From Venturia oleaginea (lineage: Eukaryota > Ascomycota > Dothideomycetes > Venturiales > Venturiaceae): 64,000 nt of DNA. The DNA lies in assembly GCA_013176395.1 (NCBI GenBank), contig JABMLP010000004.1:1-64000 (forward strand), read 5' to 3'. The position numbers were made by a program, and so were the translations under genes. The stretch's first letter is position 1, and each line of letters begins with the position of its first letter. The notes below the pieces were generated by a model that was given only the letters and a program-made list of their open reading frames with translations, was not told where the DNA came from and made no database searches. This document shows, piece by piece, positions 7,691-18,239 of this stretch.

Positions 7691-10202
7691 CACGTGAGGA
7701 TGATGCATCCCAGCGGTTCAATGACCATCTACGAGGCATGGTATGGAATGGCACCGACCTTTGAGAACTTCATCATCTTTGGCAGCGGGGGTTGGGCCAT
7801 TACAAAGAAGTCCAAGGGTTCCAAAGATCGCTCATTCCACGGCACGTTTGTGGGCTTCGAAGGTAATAGTATCTACAAGATTCTGACACCAACTGGAGCC
7901 CTCATTCGTACAGTAACCTTTAAAGCCGACGAGTCAAAGAAGCGCAAGCGCCATTGCTATCACCCTTCTTCTGACGGCATTGCGAAGTCACTAATCTCGC
8001 GCTCTCCGTCACTTCAACGCGTTGAACCTCCCATCAATGATGAAGATGAGACCTCCAACCACTCCGATTCATCAGGACTCTCTGACCCTCCATCAGTAAT
8101 GGGGTCAGAACCACCGCGAGACACTCATTCTCTTGCGACAAGAACACGCCGCCCCAATCTTCCAAGTTAACGCGCTCGTGAGGCCGCTGGCTTGAACTCA
8201 TTCATATTATTACACGGAGTTGACAAAGCTATAGAGATTACGAAGCTCATGGCCGAATACAAGCCTACCCACGATCGCGCTCCCATTACCCTCACTCGAA
8301 CTGAAGCCACACTGGCCTTTCACGCGAACGTCGCAAAAGCCTCTGCTTACTACCTTCTCTCATTCTTAAGCCTAGCAGCTTCATCTGAACTCTTCGAACC
8401 TACAACCTATAATCAAGCCATCACCTCACCTCACGTCCCTCAGTGGCTCAAGGCCATGAACGATGATATGCGCTCAATGGATGAGAATAAAGTCTGGACA
8501 CTCACGAAGCTCCCAGCAGGCGTGAAGCCACTGACGGGTAAGTGGGTGTTTAAACTAAAGCGCGGCACCAATGGCGCTATTCTACGATTCAAGGCCAGAT
8601 TTGTGGTAAGAGGTTTCGAGCAACAATACGGCATTGACTTCCACGATACCTTCGCTTCTGTGGTGAAGCCGATGACATACAAAGCTCTGTTTGCAATCGC
8701 TGCCTCCCTCGATTGGGAGATCGAGCAGATGGACGTCAAGACCGCTTTTCTCTACGGCAAAATTGATGAACGTATCTACGTCTGTCAACCGCGTGGTTTC
8801 GAAATCGGTCATGACTATTGCCTACTCAATCGAGCGCTGTATGGTCTCAAACAAGCCCCGAGGGTTTGGTATGATACCTCTTCCGCCTTCCTCGTCTCCC
8901 TTGGCTTCTCGATGCTGGATAGCGACTTTAGTGTGTTCCACAAAGGGCAGCTGTTCGTAGCTATCTATGTTGACGATCTTTTGCTCATTGGTCCCGACAT
9001 GCGACAGATTAATCTCCTGAAAAAGGCCTTAAATAAGCGTTTTCAGATAACTGATCTAGGGCCGGCAAAGTTCTATCTCGGAATGTTGCTTCAAAGAGAT
9101 CGCCAGAATCGCTCAATCTCCATCAATCAAACTGCATACATCACGAAGATTCTCGAGGACCACGGCTTCACCGACTGTCATTCTAAACCCATCCCAATCA
9201 ACCCATCTGCGAAGCCAGAACCTCGAGAATCTTCGTGATGTATGCAGTTTGATTGATGGAGATTGAGCGATTCTGGCGATCTCTGTGAAGCAACATTCCG
9301 AGATAAAACTTTGCCGGCCCTAGATCATTCATCTGAAAACGCTTATTTAAGGCCTTTTTCAGGAGATTAATCTGTCGCATGTCGGGACCAATGAGCAAAA
9401 GATTCTCGAGGATCACGGCTTCACCGACTGTCACTCTAAACCCATCCCAATCAACCCATCTGCGAAGCCAGAACCTGCGGAGGAAGGTTACCTTGCTGAC
9501 CCTTACTTCAAAACCAAATATCAGTCTGCCGTCGGGTCACTGATGTATGCAATGCTAGGCACACTGCCAGATATCGCCTTTGCAGTCTCCCTCGTCAGTC
9601 GCTATGCAGCCAACCCGAACGCAGTACACTGGGCCCTCGTCGAGGATATCTTTCGTTACCTCAAGGGCACTCTCTCTGCATCACTCGTCTATCAGGGCGA
9701 ACTCGAAAACCTCGTCGGATTCACTGACTCTGACTGGGCCGGTGACGTCGGTACAAGAAGATCAACCTCCGGATACCTTTTCAATATCGGCAGTGCAGCA
9801 ATTAGCTGGCAATCCAAGAGACAAGCCACGGTATCACTCTCTACTTGCGAAGCCGAATACATTGGTCAGACGAATGCAGCGAAAGAAGCCATCTGGCTGC
9901 AGCGATTGCTTCACGAGATCAACCCTGAATTTGGTCCATCCACTACAGTCATTTACGCCGATAACCAAGGAGCTATTGCCCTCGCAAAGAACCCTCAATC
10001 TCACGGCCGAAACAAAGCCATGGACCTCAAAGAACACTGGATCCGCGAGAAGGTTGCCAATGGTTCAATTATCCTCAAATATGTACGCACTGCGAAGATG
10101 GTTGCTGACGGCCTCACCAGAGGGCTAACGAAGCCTACTTTTGAGTTGTTCAGGGCTGCACTTGGAATCGTAATTGACGCGATACCTTGGCCCTCATTCT
10201 GA
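7691..10202 (+). pseudogene. Ty1/Copia pol relic (integrase C-term, RT, RNase H)
   Basis: This is the 3' two-thirds of a Copia polyprotein. It starts in the integrase C-terminal part (SGSMTIYEAWYG, FIIFGSGGWA), continues through the RT with LFVAIYVDDLLL and the LNRALYGLKQAPR block, and ends in RNase H with FTDSDWAGD, STCEAEYI and YADNQGAIAL. A TAA at 8168-8170 interrupts the frame, and a local fold-back duplication at 8979-9475 shifts it again. Gag, protease and the integrase core are missing: the left side is fused to a pogo relic. The 3' side is intact up to a polypurine tract and the LTR at 10360. Confidence 0.88.
8979..9475. repeat. Fold-back inverted duplication within Copia RT
   Basis: 8979-9158 and 9222-9400 are inverted copies of the same RT segment (about 179 bp) separated by about 63 bp. 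The spacer with its left margin (about 9145-9221) is then repeated directly at 9400-9475, giving the order A, B, inverted A, B. A few mismatches separate the arms (for example CAAAGAGATC against CACAGAGATC). The pattern suits template switching during reverse transcription or repair. Confidence 0.85.
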
Positions 10203-10359
10203 GTCGATTGGCGACGCTTCCTCAGCTGTACGTCGTCTCAATGCGGTTAGCCTACTGGCGGTCTCTCTCTCTGCCCCTTTGGCACCTCCTCCTCCCTCTG
10301 GGATGTTTTTTGTGTACCCACTTCATTTACACAATTTTGGTCTGCTTCAAGCAGGGGGC

Positions 10360-10485
10360 TGTCAAATAAACTCATTTCATTCTATCCTCATTTGTACTAG
10401 CTCGAATGCGAGTCTCAATTGTATAAATATGCGGATAGCCCACACATCAATTCGGACTTCAGTCTGCTTCATCTATCTTTTGACA
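10360..10485 (+). repeat. Copia 3' LTR, 126 bp
   Basis: Starts TGTCAAA and ends TTTGACA, a perfect 7-bp terminal inverted repeat. It follows a polypurine tract (GCAGGGGGC). A diverged inverted relative with a target duplication lies at 31621-31750. No 5' LTR is present in this copy. Confidence 0.85.
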
Positions 10486-10489
10486 TGAA

Positions 10490-11831
10490 GCGCTTCAAAA
10501 GGATGCCAGACTCGATCTTTGGTATGTACTTCTCGTTGACGGCGGAATCCGATGGCACAGCACTTTCGAGATGATACAACGTGTCCTTTCGCTCAGGGCG
10601 GTTATTATCAAGTGGCAGAGGCTCTACAACTACACCGGTAAAGGCGTTGATATTAGGAAGTCCTTCCTCACAAATGACGACTTCGAGATGCTTGAAATTT
10701 GATGTGCGATACTAGAAGACTTCAAGACGTTCTGTCTCAAAGAGGAGGGTAATGCGACAGAATCTATACAAGGCACAGCCGCCGGAGTCATTAAAGGGTT
10801 GACTTGCATTCACGAGAGACTCACTGACGCGCAGAATGAGGTTGCTTCTCTCAATCTTGCTACTGAGTTTGCTGAACCTTACGTAGCCGGTGTTAAGGGA
10901 TAGATCCTTTCCCCTCATTTATCCTGGATGGATTCTTGCGGGGCTTTGCCTGGCTTTGCTTTCACATGTTGCTTTCACATGCTTTTGCTTTCATATACTT
11001 TGCTTTCACATACTTTGCTTTCACATACACTTCTATTCTTTTCTGTCCTTTTCTCTAGACTATGTGTCCTTTTCTTGTTCAGGGACTATATGTACAAGTT
11101 GTCCTTCCTGTACCTACAATTTCTCCTGCACTTAGATAATTGAAATACAAGCTGTCTTCCCTCACTTGCGAAACACCTTTGAGGGTTGAACTCTTACAGC
11201 CGGGCTCAAAGAAGCGCTTCTGAAGACCTCAAAGTACCAGACGATGATTGAAGAGTCAGATCTCTACTACGCCGCCATTATCTGCGACCCAAACCTATGA
11301 TTACTGTGGTTCGAAGACCACTGGGCTAAGTACAACAATCGTACCTGGTACAAACGCGCCGAGAGAAGTATGCAGCGCCTTTTTGACGAATACTGCGACA
11401 AATACGGGACCTTACCTTCACCATCACCGTCACCTACGCCAGAACCATTCTCAGAAGCGGAGAGTGAACCCAGCGGTAAGCGGCCCTCATATTACGATAA
11501 ATTCAACATATTATCAGTCCACGTGATCACCAAAAAGCGCCGGGTAGTCACCAAAGAAGACGATTATACGAGATACATCAAATATTTCGACCCTACCACC
11601 TGGAAGCCAGTTCACGACGTTGTTGGGTGGTGGGAGCAGCACCGCAATGACTATCCGATCTTATCTCGTCTTGCTTTCGATGTATTATCGATTCCTGGTA
11701 TGTCTGCAGAGGTTGAGAGAGTATTTTCACAAGCCGGTAGGCTCATTACTGATGCTAGAAACGGTATGAGTGATGACACAATTGAGGCGTGTCAGATACA
11801 GCATCAAGGGCTTAAAAACGGTGTATTTTAG
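10490..11831 (+). pseudogene. hAT transposase relic
   Basis: Pieces of a hAT-family transposase lie in order: a stretch with RWHSTFEMIQRVLSLRAVI (the conserved W-x-S-T block), a DFKTFCL-like region, then DLYYAAIICDP and LLWFEDHWAKYN, and finally the C-terminal dimerisation domain (WWEQHRNDYPILSRLAFDVL, GMSAEVERVFS, ARNGMSD). Several in-frame stops occur, and 10903-11165 is a T-rich insertion or diverged spacer with repeated CTTTGCTTTCACATA. The last 153 codons (11370-11831) are open. The N-terminal BED finger and terminal inverted repeats were not found; the 5' side abuts the Copia LTR. Confidence 0.82.
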
Positions 11832-11954
11832 ATCTCTCAATTGACCGATCACTCAAGCCATCAATCTCACTGACACCGACTCAATCAAGCCGTCAATCAA
11901 GCCATATATTGGTCGAATCGGGCAATCAATCTTGAGAATGGCTCAATCGATTGA

Positions 11955-14900
11955 TTATCGAACGCACTGGTAGAGACGGAGCAGCTTTGGCGAGTTCTTG
12001 AAACTCTCCGCGTCGTACCAAGTGTTATCTGGGTCCCAGCCTTTCCATGATACCATGTATTGAAGTTTGCGACGGTGAATACGGCTACCGAGTGTTTGTT
12101 TAACTTCCCATTCCACGTTGCCATGGATCTCATAGCTGTCGTTCTCATCGTTTGCGTTCTGCTGCTCTGATAGCCCTTCGAGGGATGCCTTTCGAAGCCG
12201 GTCTGAGTGGAACACGTTGCCAACCTTGTAGCTCTCGGGTAGCTTGACAATACAAGAGTGTCCCTTCCTTCCAATGATGGGGAATGGGCCTACTACAGGA
12301 TTGTCAAGCTTGTCGCAGTGTCGATCAGTAATCCAAGCCTTCTTTATAATGTATACTGAATCTCCAATGCCAGTCTCCTCATTGAAGTCGAAGTCCTCCT
12401 CTCGTCGTTTCTTGTTCGCCTGCGTCGATTGTCGGGCTTGGACCTTGAATAGTTGTTCCTTTGCGAACTTCCATACGTTATACATTCGTGTCGCATACTG
12501 CTGTGCTTCTTGGCGATTCATCCTCTCTGTTGCAGTGTTGCCTTCTGTGTGTGAATCCCAGTCGTAGTGCATTCGCGGTACGAATCCCATTTCGATCTCT
12601 GAGGGTGACAGTCCTGTTGACTCGTGTGGTGACGATGCTGCTGCGAAATCCATTGCTGGTAGCAATTCAGACCAATTGTCCTGGTAGTGATTCACGAAGT
12701 GCCGAAGCTTCTGCTGTAGTGCTTGGTTGACAATTTCGGTCTGGCCATCAGTCTGCGCGTGTTCTGCGGTAATTCGTCTGAGTTTGATTCCGAGAATAAG
12801 GCTTAATTCATCCCAAAAGGCTGAGATAAATCGAGGGTCTTGGTCGGACACAATGGTGTCGGGTAAGCCGTAGATACGATAGATATGTTCATAGTACATC
12901 CGAGCGGCGTCTTTAGCCTTTACGGTCTTCTGGCTGGGAATCGAGAAAGGTCTCTTTCCAAGGCGGTCAACTACTACGAACACGTTGTCGTAACCATGCT
13001 TGTCCTTGTTAAACGACATGAAATCCATTGATACATGCTGCCATGGGCGATCAGGAATGGGGAGAGGCTTCAATAGTCCAGGAGTCTTATCTCGAGGGAC
13101 TGACGATCTCCTGCATGACTGACAGGCGGCGACGTATCGATCGATGTCTCCATTCATACGAGGCCAGTAGAACTTGCGGGCAACGATCTTATGGGTCTTG
13201 TTTCGTCCGGGGTGCGCTGCTGGCAGCGAGGCATGAATTTCGTTTAGTAGTTGAGTACGGAGGTTGTCGTCTTCAGGCACGAATAATCTTCCTTGGTAGA
13301 GCAACAGCCCGTCCTGCAACCTCAAATAGATATAATCCTTCTGAGCGAGAATTCTCCATTCGTCAAGTGAAGTAGATTCCCGGTTCGCTTTGAGTAACCG
13401 ATCCACCAGCAACATCTGGTTGCTATCGAGGTCCAGAGGGCAGAGTTCCACTCCAATCTGGTCATCTTTTACCATTTGCATAGTCCTAGCCGCGTTTACT
13501 TTGGCCTTTTGTGATTTCAGTTCATCGGCCTTGCGAGAGAGAGCGTCGGCAATGATATTTTCTTTGCCTGGCCGGTAGACGATCTTGAAGTTATATCCAG
13601 AGATCAAATCAGCCCAACGTGCTTGCCGTTGGTTTAGTAGCCTCTTTGTCGTAAAGTACTCCAGGGCACGATGGTCGGTAATCGCGGTAAATTGTAATTG
13701 GGCTCCTCGAAGAAGTGCACTCCACTCCTCCAGGCCTCGGATCAACGCTAGCATTTCCTTGTCATGGATCTCGTAATTCAGTTCATGAATGTCCATTGTT
13801 TTGCTGTAGAAAGCTACAGGGTGCCATTCGCTATCCTTTCCAAGTTGGGAGAGTGTGCCTGCTACTACTCCATCGGATGCGTCGGTCTCCATTCGGGTTT
13901 CGGCGAATGGGTCATAGAGGGCTAGGCACGGAGCTGTTGTCAATGCATGCTTGAGCTTCTCAAAGGACTCCATGCAATCTTCATCAAAGTCGAAAGGGGC
14001 ATCCTTTCTGGTTAGCCTGATAAGTGGTTTTGCCAGCCTTCCAAGATTTCGTATGAAGCGTCTGTAGAAATTACAGAAACCGATGAAAGACTGAATCTGC
14101 TTCACGGTTCGTGGTTGCTTCCAGTGTTTGACGATGGCTACCTTGTCCTGGGTCGACGCGTATACCGGAGGTACTGATGATAAATCCAAGGTACTTTGTC
14201 TCAGTGACATCGAATTCGCTTTTCTTGATATCTGCCTGGAGTCCTGCAGCGCGTAGTCGTTCAAGAACTTTGTGTACGTGAGCCGTATGCTCCAAGAGGT
14301 CCTCTGAATAGATCAAAATGTCATCAAGGTAAGCGGTACAGAAGTCGTCGAGGTAGTCCATCAGGATGGTGTTCATGTATCTCTGCCATGTAGCAGGTCC
14401 ATTGACCAATCCTTCCATCATGACTTTGCATTTGAAGCTTTCGTAGCGAGTTCGGAACGTAGTGAGGTCTTCAGAGTCCGGGTCCATCCGAATTCGATGG
14501 AAAGCTTGTCGGATATCTAGCATTGTAAAGACCTTGGCCTTTGACAATCTAGCCATTGTCTCTGTGATGAGCGGAATAGGATATCGGTCTTTCTTTGTGA
14601 GCGTGTTGAGTCTGCGGTAATCAACACAGAAGCGGAACTTCTGCTTCTCCCCCTCGGGCGTGGGCTTCTTGACAATGAGCACAGGTGATGCAAATGGTGA
14701 CGAGCTGGTCTCAATAAAGCCCGATTCCAAGTTCTTCAAGAGGCATTCTTTGGTAAATTGTAGCTCATCCAAGGACATATTGTAGAGTGGACAGAAACCG
14801 GGCGCAGCCTTTCCTTCATCCAACACAATAACATAGTCAACGCCTTCTCGGTGTTCTGCCAGTCGATTTGAGTCTGCTTCTGAGAAGCAGTCCTTGTATA

Positions 14901-16128
14901 GTATATGCTTATTAGGTAGCTTCTTCTCAATGATTGTCCTCATCTCCGGGGATTCGTCCTCTGGGAGTTCACCTTGCAGTGCTGCTAGGGCGATTTTCAG
15001 CCGGTCATGGTGGTCCTCAGTGGAATCGATTCCTCGTTCCTTCCTGAGCTCACTCATCCTCTTTTCGATTTCATACAAGGATATGGATCCAGCGGTGACT
15101 TCTTTGTCTTTTAAGTTCAAGCGGAAACCTGAAGGGTTGATCATACAGAGGTCAAGCTTCTTACCCGCAATCTTTGAGCTATCGTGTCCGAAATCCAAGA
15201 CGTTAATATCTGTACCGGCTGCCTTTAATTGCTTATCCATGATGCGGTAGCCTCTTGCTTGCTCCCATTTCAGTGTCTGGTAATATCTGACCGGCAGGTC
15301 TTCTTCTTGGTAGTTACCGAAATTGGAGAGGTCCGAACAACTACTATCAGTGTTGCTTTCCGAGTCTACAGAGACGTCTTCTTCTGAAGTGTCGATCGTA
15401 TCATTCTCGCGTACCAGTGGCGTTGATTCCGCGTTTCTTACTATCGATGGCTCGAGTTCGTTAGATTGAGGTCGGGTCGATTTCGGCCGTTTGAGCAGCT
15501 GTACGTTGTCCCGAAACCGTTTAGCCTGGTTGCCGGCTCTCCGACGATCATCCTGTCTCATCCTCCTTTCTCTCTTGTCGATATTGTTCTGGATAGCCTC
15601 CGAATTAACCGTCACTTTCCTATCCTCCTCCAACATCACTACCTTCTGTATCGCTGTCTCTCTCTTTCGGCCATCCTTCCAGATAATACGCTGCATCTCG
15701 AGATCCGGTAGGACCTTGTTGTGAGCCATCCACGTCCTTCCCAGAATTACATCGTGGTGTCCCAATGTTACTTCCAGGAAAGGAACGTTGTACTCCTGCC
15801 TTCCGTCGATTTCCATGTGCAACAGCGTTGCATGCGATATTGCCTCCTCCTGATTTCCTTTGTAACCGGTCGCCGTAGCTTGTGTCTCGAGGGCTCGTCG
15901 ATCCACGTTTGGGAGTAGGTGTTGCAGCTTCTGTGCGCATCGTCGGTTAATGAAGGCATAACCGTTTGCTCCGGTATCAAGAAAAGCTCGGGATCGGACA
16001 CCCATGCCGTTGAAGTAGAGGATAACATCGAAAGTGAAAGCGTTGCCGCCGAACAACTTAAGAGATGAGACATTGAAGTTTTGCACCTGATATCGGAAAG
16101 AAAGATCTCGATTGCTAGGACCTGGCAT
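11955..16128 (-). pseudogene. Gypsy pol polyprotein with single frameshift
   Basis: Pol runs from 16128. The aspartic protease motif is FLDTGANGYAF, the RT active site is AYLDDILIYS, and the RNase H region follows with METDASD and ITDHRALEYF. The integrase has an H-C-type zinc finger (AAHPGRNKTH, CQSC) and a D-D-E triad visible in MDFM, VSDQDPRF and DGQTEI, and the C-terminus is a chromodomain (YMVSWKGWDPDNTWYDAESF). Two overlapping frames (16128-14071 and 14264-11955) must be joined near 14145, where RVDPG and then TQDKVAIV are explained by one extra G in CCCAGGAC. Apart from this the 4.2 kb are open, so inactivation is probably recent. Gag precedes it with a gap of 17 bases and a different frame. 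Confidence 0.88.
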
Positions 16129-16145
16129 GGTGACTTTTACCAGGT

Positions 16146-17660
16146 CTATGCTTTTGGGTGTTCTGACTCAATCCCGCCAGCGCCATCCATTACGGAGATG
16201 GAGGCCTCTGGGCAGTCCTTCATGTAATGTCCCTCCTTCTCACACTTGAAACACTTGCGCTCCTGAGCCAACTGGACCGCCTGATCAATGTTTAATCCTA
16301 CGTTCTTGTAGCGATTGAATGCTGCGCGTGCTTTTTCGGGGTCTCGCTCCCGTCGACCTCCACCTAATCCATTGTTTCCACCACCGCTGGACTGCCCTTG
16401 AGGCGTGCTCGTACCTGCACCGGTGTTGTTCGAGGAGTTCTGTCGGTTGCCGTTCGAATTGCTGTTCTTCTTGGCCGTAGTTGCAGCGTCGAGAGCCTTG
16501 CGCTCTTCTTGTGTCTGGATGTAGGTTCGGGAAAGGTTGGATGCCTTAAAGCACAGCTTCTCGTAGGTCAGATCTGGGTCGCCGGCTTCTCCTGCTGTAC
16601 CTTCCTTGAGGCGAGTATACAGCTTCTCGTGGATATCCTCCTTCCAATCGTCCTTGTCTACCTTGCACTGCATCGCAAGGGTCTCAAATTGATTCTTGAA
16701 GTTCAGGAAGTTGGTGTAGGGCTTCATAGTCAGCGACTTGTACGCCTTCTTTGCGTTCTGCTTCTCAAACGGGTCTGCAAATCGCTCAGTGGTAACCTTC
16801 CATACCTTGTCCATTGTACGGTCGGCCGCATTGATGAGTAGTAGGGCGTCTTTTGCATTAGGTCCCTTTACAAGATTCATAAAGTAGGCAACAGACATCT
16901 CGTCGTCGTAGCCCTCTGCCTTCAGCTTGTTTTCCATCGCATTGCGCCAATGCTTGTACTCCGTAGGAGTGTATTTGTCGGTCAATAGGTCAGGGTGTGG
17001 AAGTTTGATCTTCGAAAAGCCGCCTTCCGATCGAGAACCAAATCCGGACAAGTCGTCACCCGATATGAGGTTCTGTCGCAAACTCTGTCGGGTCGCATTG
17101 TATTTGATGGTAAGAGCTTCGTATTTGTCGTATAACACCGTATACGCTTCCTTTTCTGTAGCCAACTCTCCTACTATTGGACGAGCCTCCAATTCCTTGA
17201 TACGCTCGTCGGAGCTATCAAGCATTGCTGACTGCAGTCGCAGTTCGTCTGCCTTCTCGATAATCTTGGAGTCTTGGGCCTGTAGCAAGTCTGCTCCTTT
17301 CGCTGCTAGCTGCTTAACTATGTCGAGGTACAATTCTAATTGCTGTTGCTTGATGTTGTTGCTGTTACACCAGCGTACTACTTCGGTAATAAGTTGTGGT
17401 CTCACCGTGTCGTCTGCTAGAACCCTCTTGATTTCTGTTTCGTTGACAGTAAAGCCTTTACTCCTGTCTGTCCATGGGACTACCACTACCAGGTTTTCAG
17501 TATCCTCCTTCCTGCTGTGAGCGACACGAGTAGCTTTGTCGGCATTGTATTCTGTGGGCCGGACGATCAACTTAACGAAGTCTGCTGGGGTCTCTGCAGC
17601 CTCAATAGTCTCTCGGAGCTGGGTCATAGGCGTGTCGTCGCTGTAGCGGAACGGCGCCAT
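16146..17660 (-). CDS. Gypsy Gag capsid protein
   Basis: A 504-residue ORF starting with ATG (MAPFRYSDD). The N-terminal half is rich in coiled-coil-like heptads (about residues 105-210), the central part carries the retrotransposon gag signature (YTPTEYKHWRNAMENKL, then RFADPFEKQNAKKAYKSL), a low-complexity Asn/Gly/Ser linker follows, and near the end there is a CCHC zinc knuckle (CFKCEKEGHYMKDC) for RNA packaging. It would form cytoplasmic virus-like particles. The frame is uninterrupted, unlike pol. Confidence 0.88.
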   Translation of the reverse strand: MAPFRYSDDTPMTQLRETIEAAETPADFVKLIVRPTEYNADKATRVAHSRKEDTENLVVVVPWTDRSKGFTVNETEIKRVLADDTVRPQLITEVVRWCNSNNIKQQQLELYLDIVKQLAAKGADLLQAQDSKIIEKADELRLQSAMLDSSDERIKELEARPIVGELATEKEAYTVLYDKYEALTIKYNATRQSLRQNLISGDDLSGFGSRSEGGFSKIKLPHPDLLTDKYTPTEYKHWRNAMENKLKAEGYDDEMSVAYFMNLVKGPNAKDALLLINAADRTMDKVWKVTTERFADPFEKQNAKKAYKSLTMKPYTNFLNFKNQFETLAMQCKVDKDDWKEDIHEKLYTRLKEGTAGEAGDPDLTYEKLCFKASNLSRTYIQTQEERKALDAATTAKKNSNSNGNRQNSSNNTGAGTSTPQGQSSGGGNNGLGGGRRERDPEKARAAFNRYKNVGLNIDQAVQLAQERKCFKCEKEGHYMKDCPEASISVMDGAGGIESEHPKA

Positions 17661-17698
17661 GACAAATCGTACGGTATTAGGAGGAATGGCGTCGAGGT

Positions 17699-17975
17699 GA
17701 CCCTAGTCGGCTTAAAAAAGTCGCGAGACTGGTCGGTGTCTCTGGTAAGGTTGGTATCGTGTGTTGAGCAATGGTCGGCTCAAAGAAGGTCGCGAGACTG
17801 GTCGGTGTCTCTGGTCAGGTTGGTATCGCGTGTTGAGCAATGGTCGGCTCAAAGAAGGTCGCGAGACTGGTTGGTGTCTCTGGTCAGGTTGGTATCATGT
17901 GTTGAGCAATGGTCGGCTCAAAGAAAAAAGGTTGTGAGACTGGTCGGTGTCTCTGGTCAGGTCGGGGTCGGTTTT
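17699..17975. repeat. Four 69-73 bp tandem repeats upstream of gag
   Basis: The unit contains CGAGACTGGTCGGTGTCTCT and TGTTGAGCAATGGTCGGCTC and starts at about 17721, 17790, 17859 and 17932. It sits in the Gypsy leader between gag and the presumed LTR. Only point changes separate the units. Confidence 0.85.
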
Positions 17976-18231
17976 GACTGCTTATTGTCGTAAACAATCT
18001 GGAACTATTTGTCGCTGTTCTAAGCGTGAGGGTTGATCTGATATAATGTCACGGCGAGCATTGAATCAGACAGAATGAACTAAGATTCCATTTACTCAGT
18101 GTGATGAGAGAATATCAGATAGAGAGTAAGTGACTACGGGGCGCGCGAGTTGATGTTCCTCTCGCCACAGTGTGGCTGCGACACGTTGTCATGTGACAAA
18201 GATGGCCACCATGCAATGCCGTCACAGCCTG
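17976..18231. other. Unassigned; probable Gypsy 5' end
   Basis: Presumably the 5' LTR/leader of the Gypsy element and its junction with the OrsD-like pseudogene. No TG…CA pair or primer-binding site could be fixed. Confidence 0.3.
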
Positions 18232-18239
18232 CATGTAGC

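Larger units (their letters stand above)
11955..17660 (-). mobile_element. Ty3/Gypsy chromovirus
   Basis: Minus-strand gag and pol with a C-terminal chromodomain mark a chromovirus. Gag is intact; pol carries one frameshift. Four 69-73 bp tandem repeats lie just upstream of gag (17699-17975), a place usually occupied by the leader. I could not define LTR ends or a target duplication on either side, so the outer limits given are only those of the coding part. Confidence 0.88.

Noticed and set aside
17517..17993. 158-codon plus-strand ORF (RDWSVSLVRLVS repeats)
   Set aside because: It lies in the Gypsy leader's tandem repeats, opposite to gag; repeat-generated.
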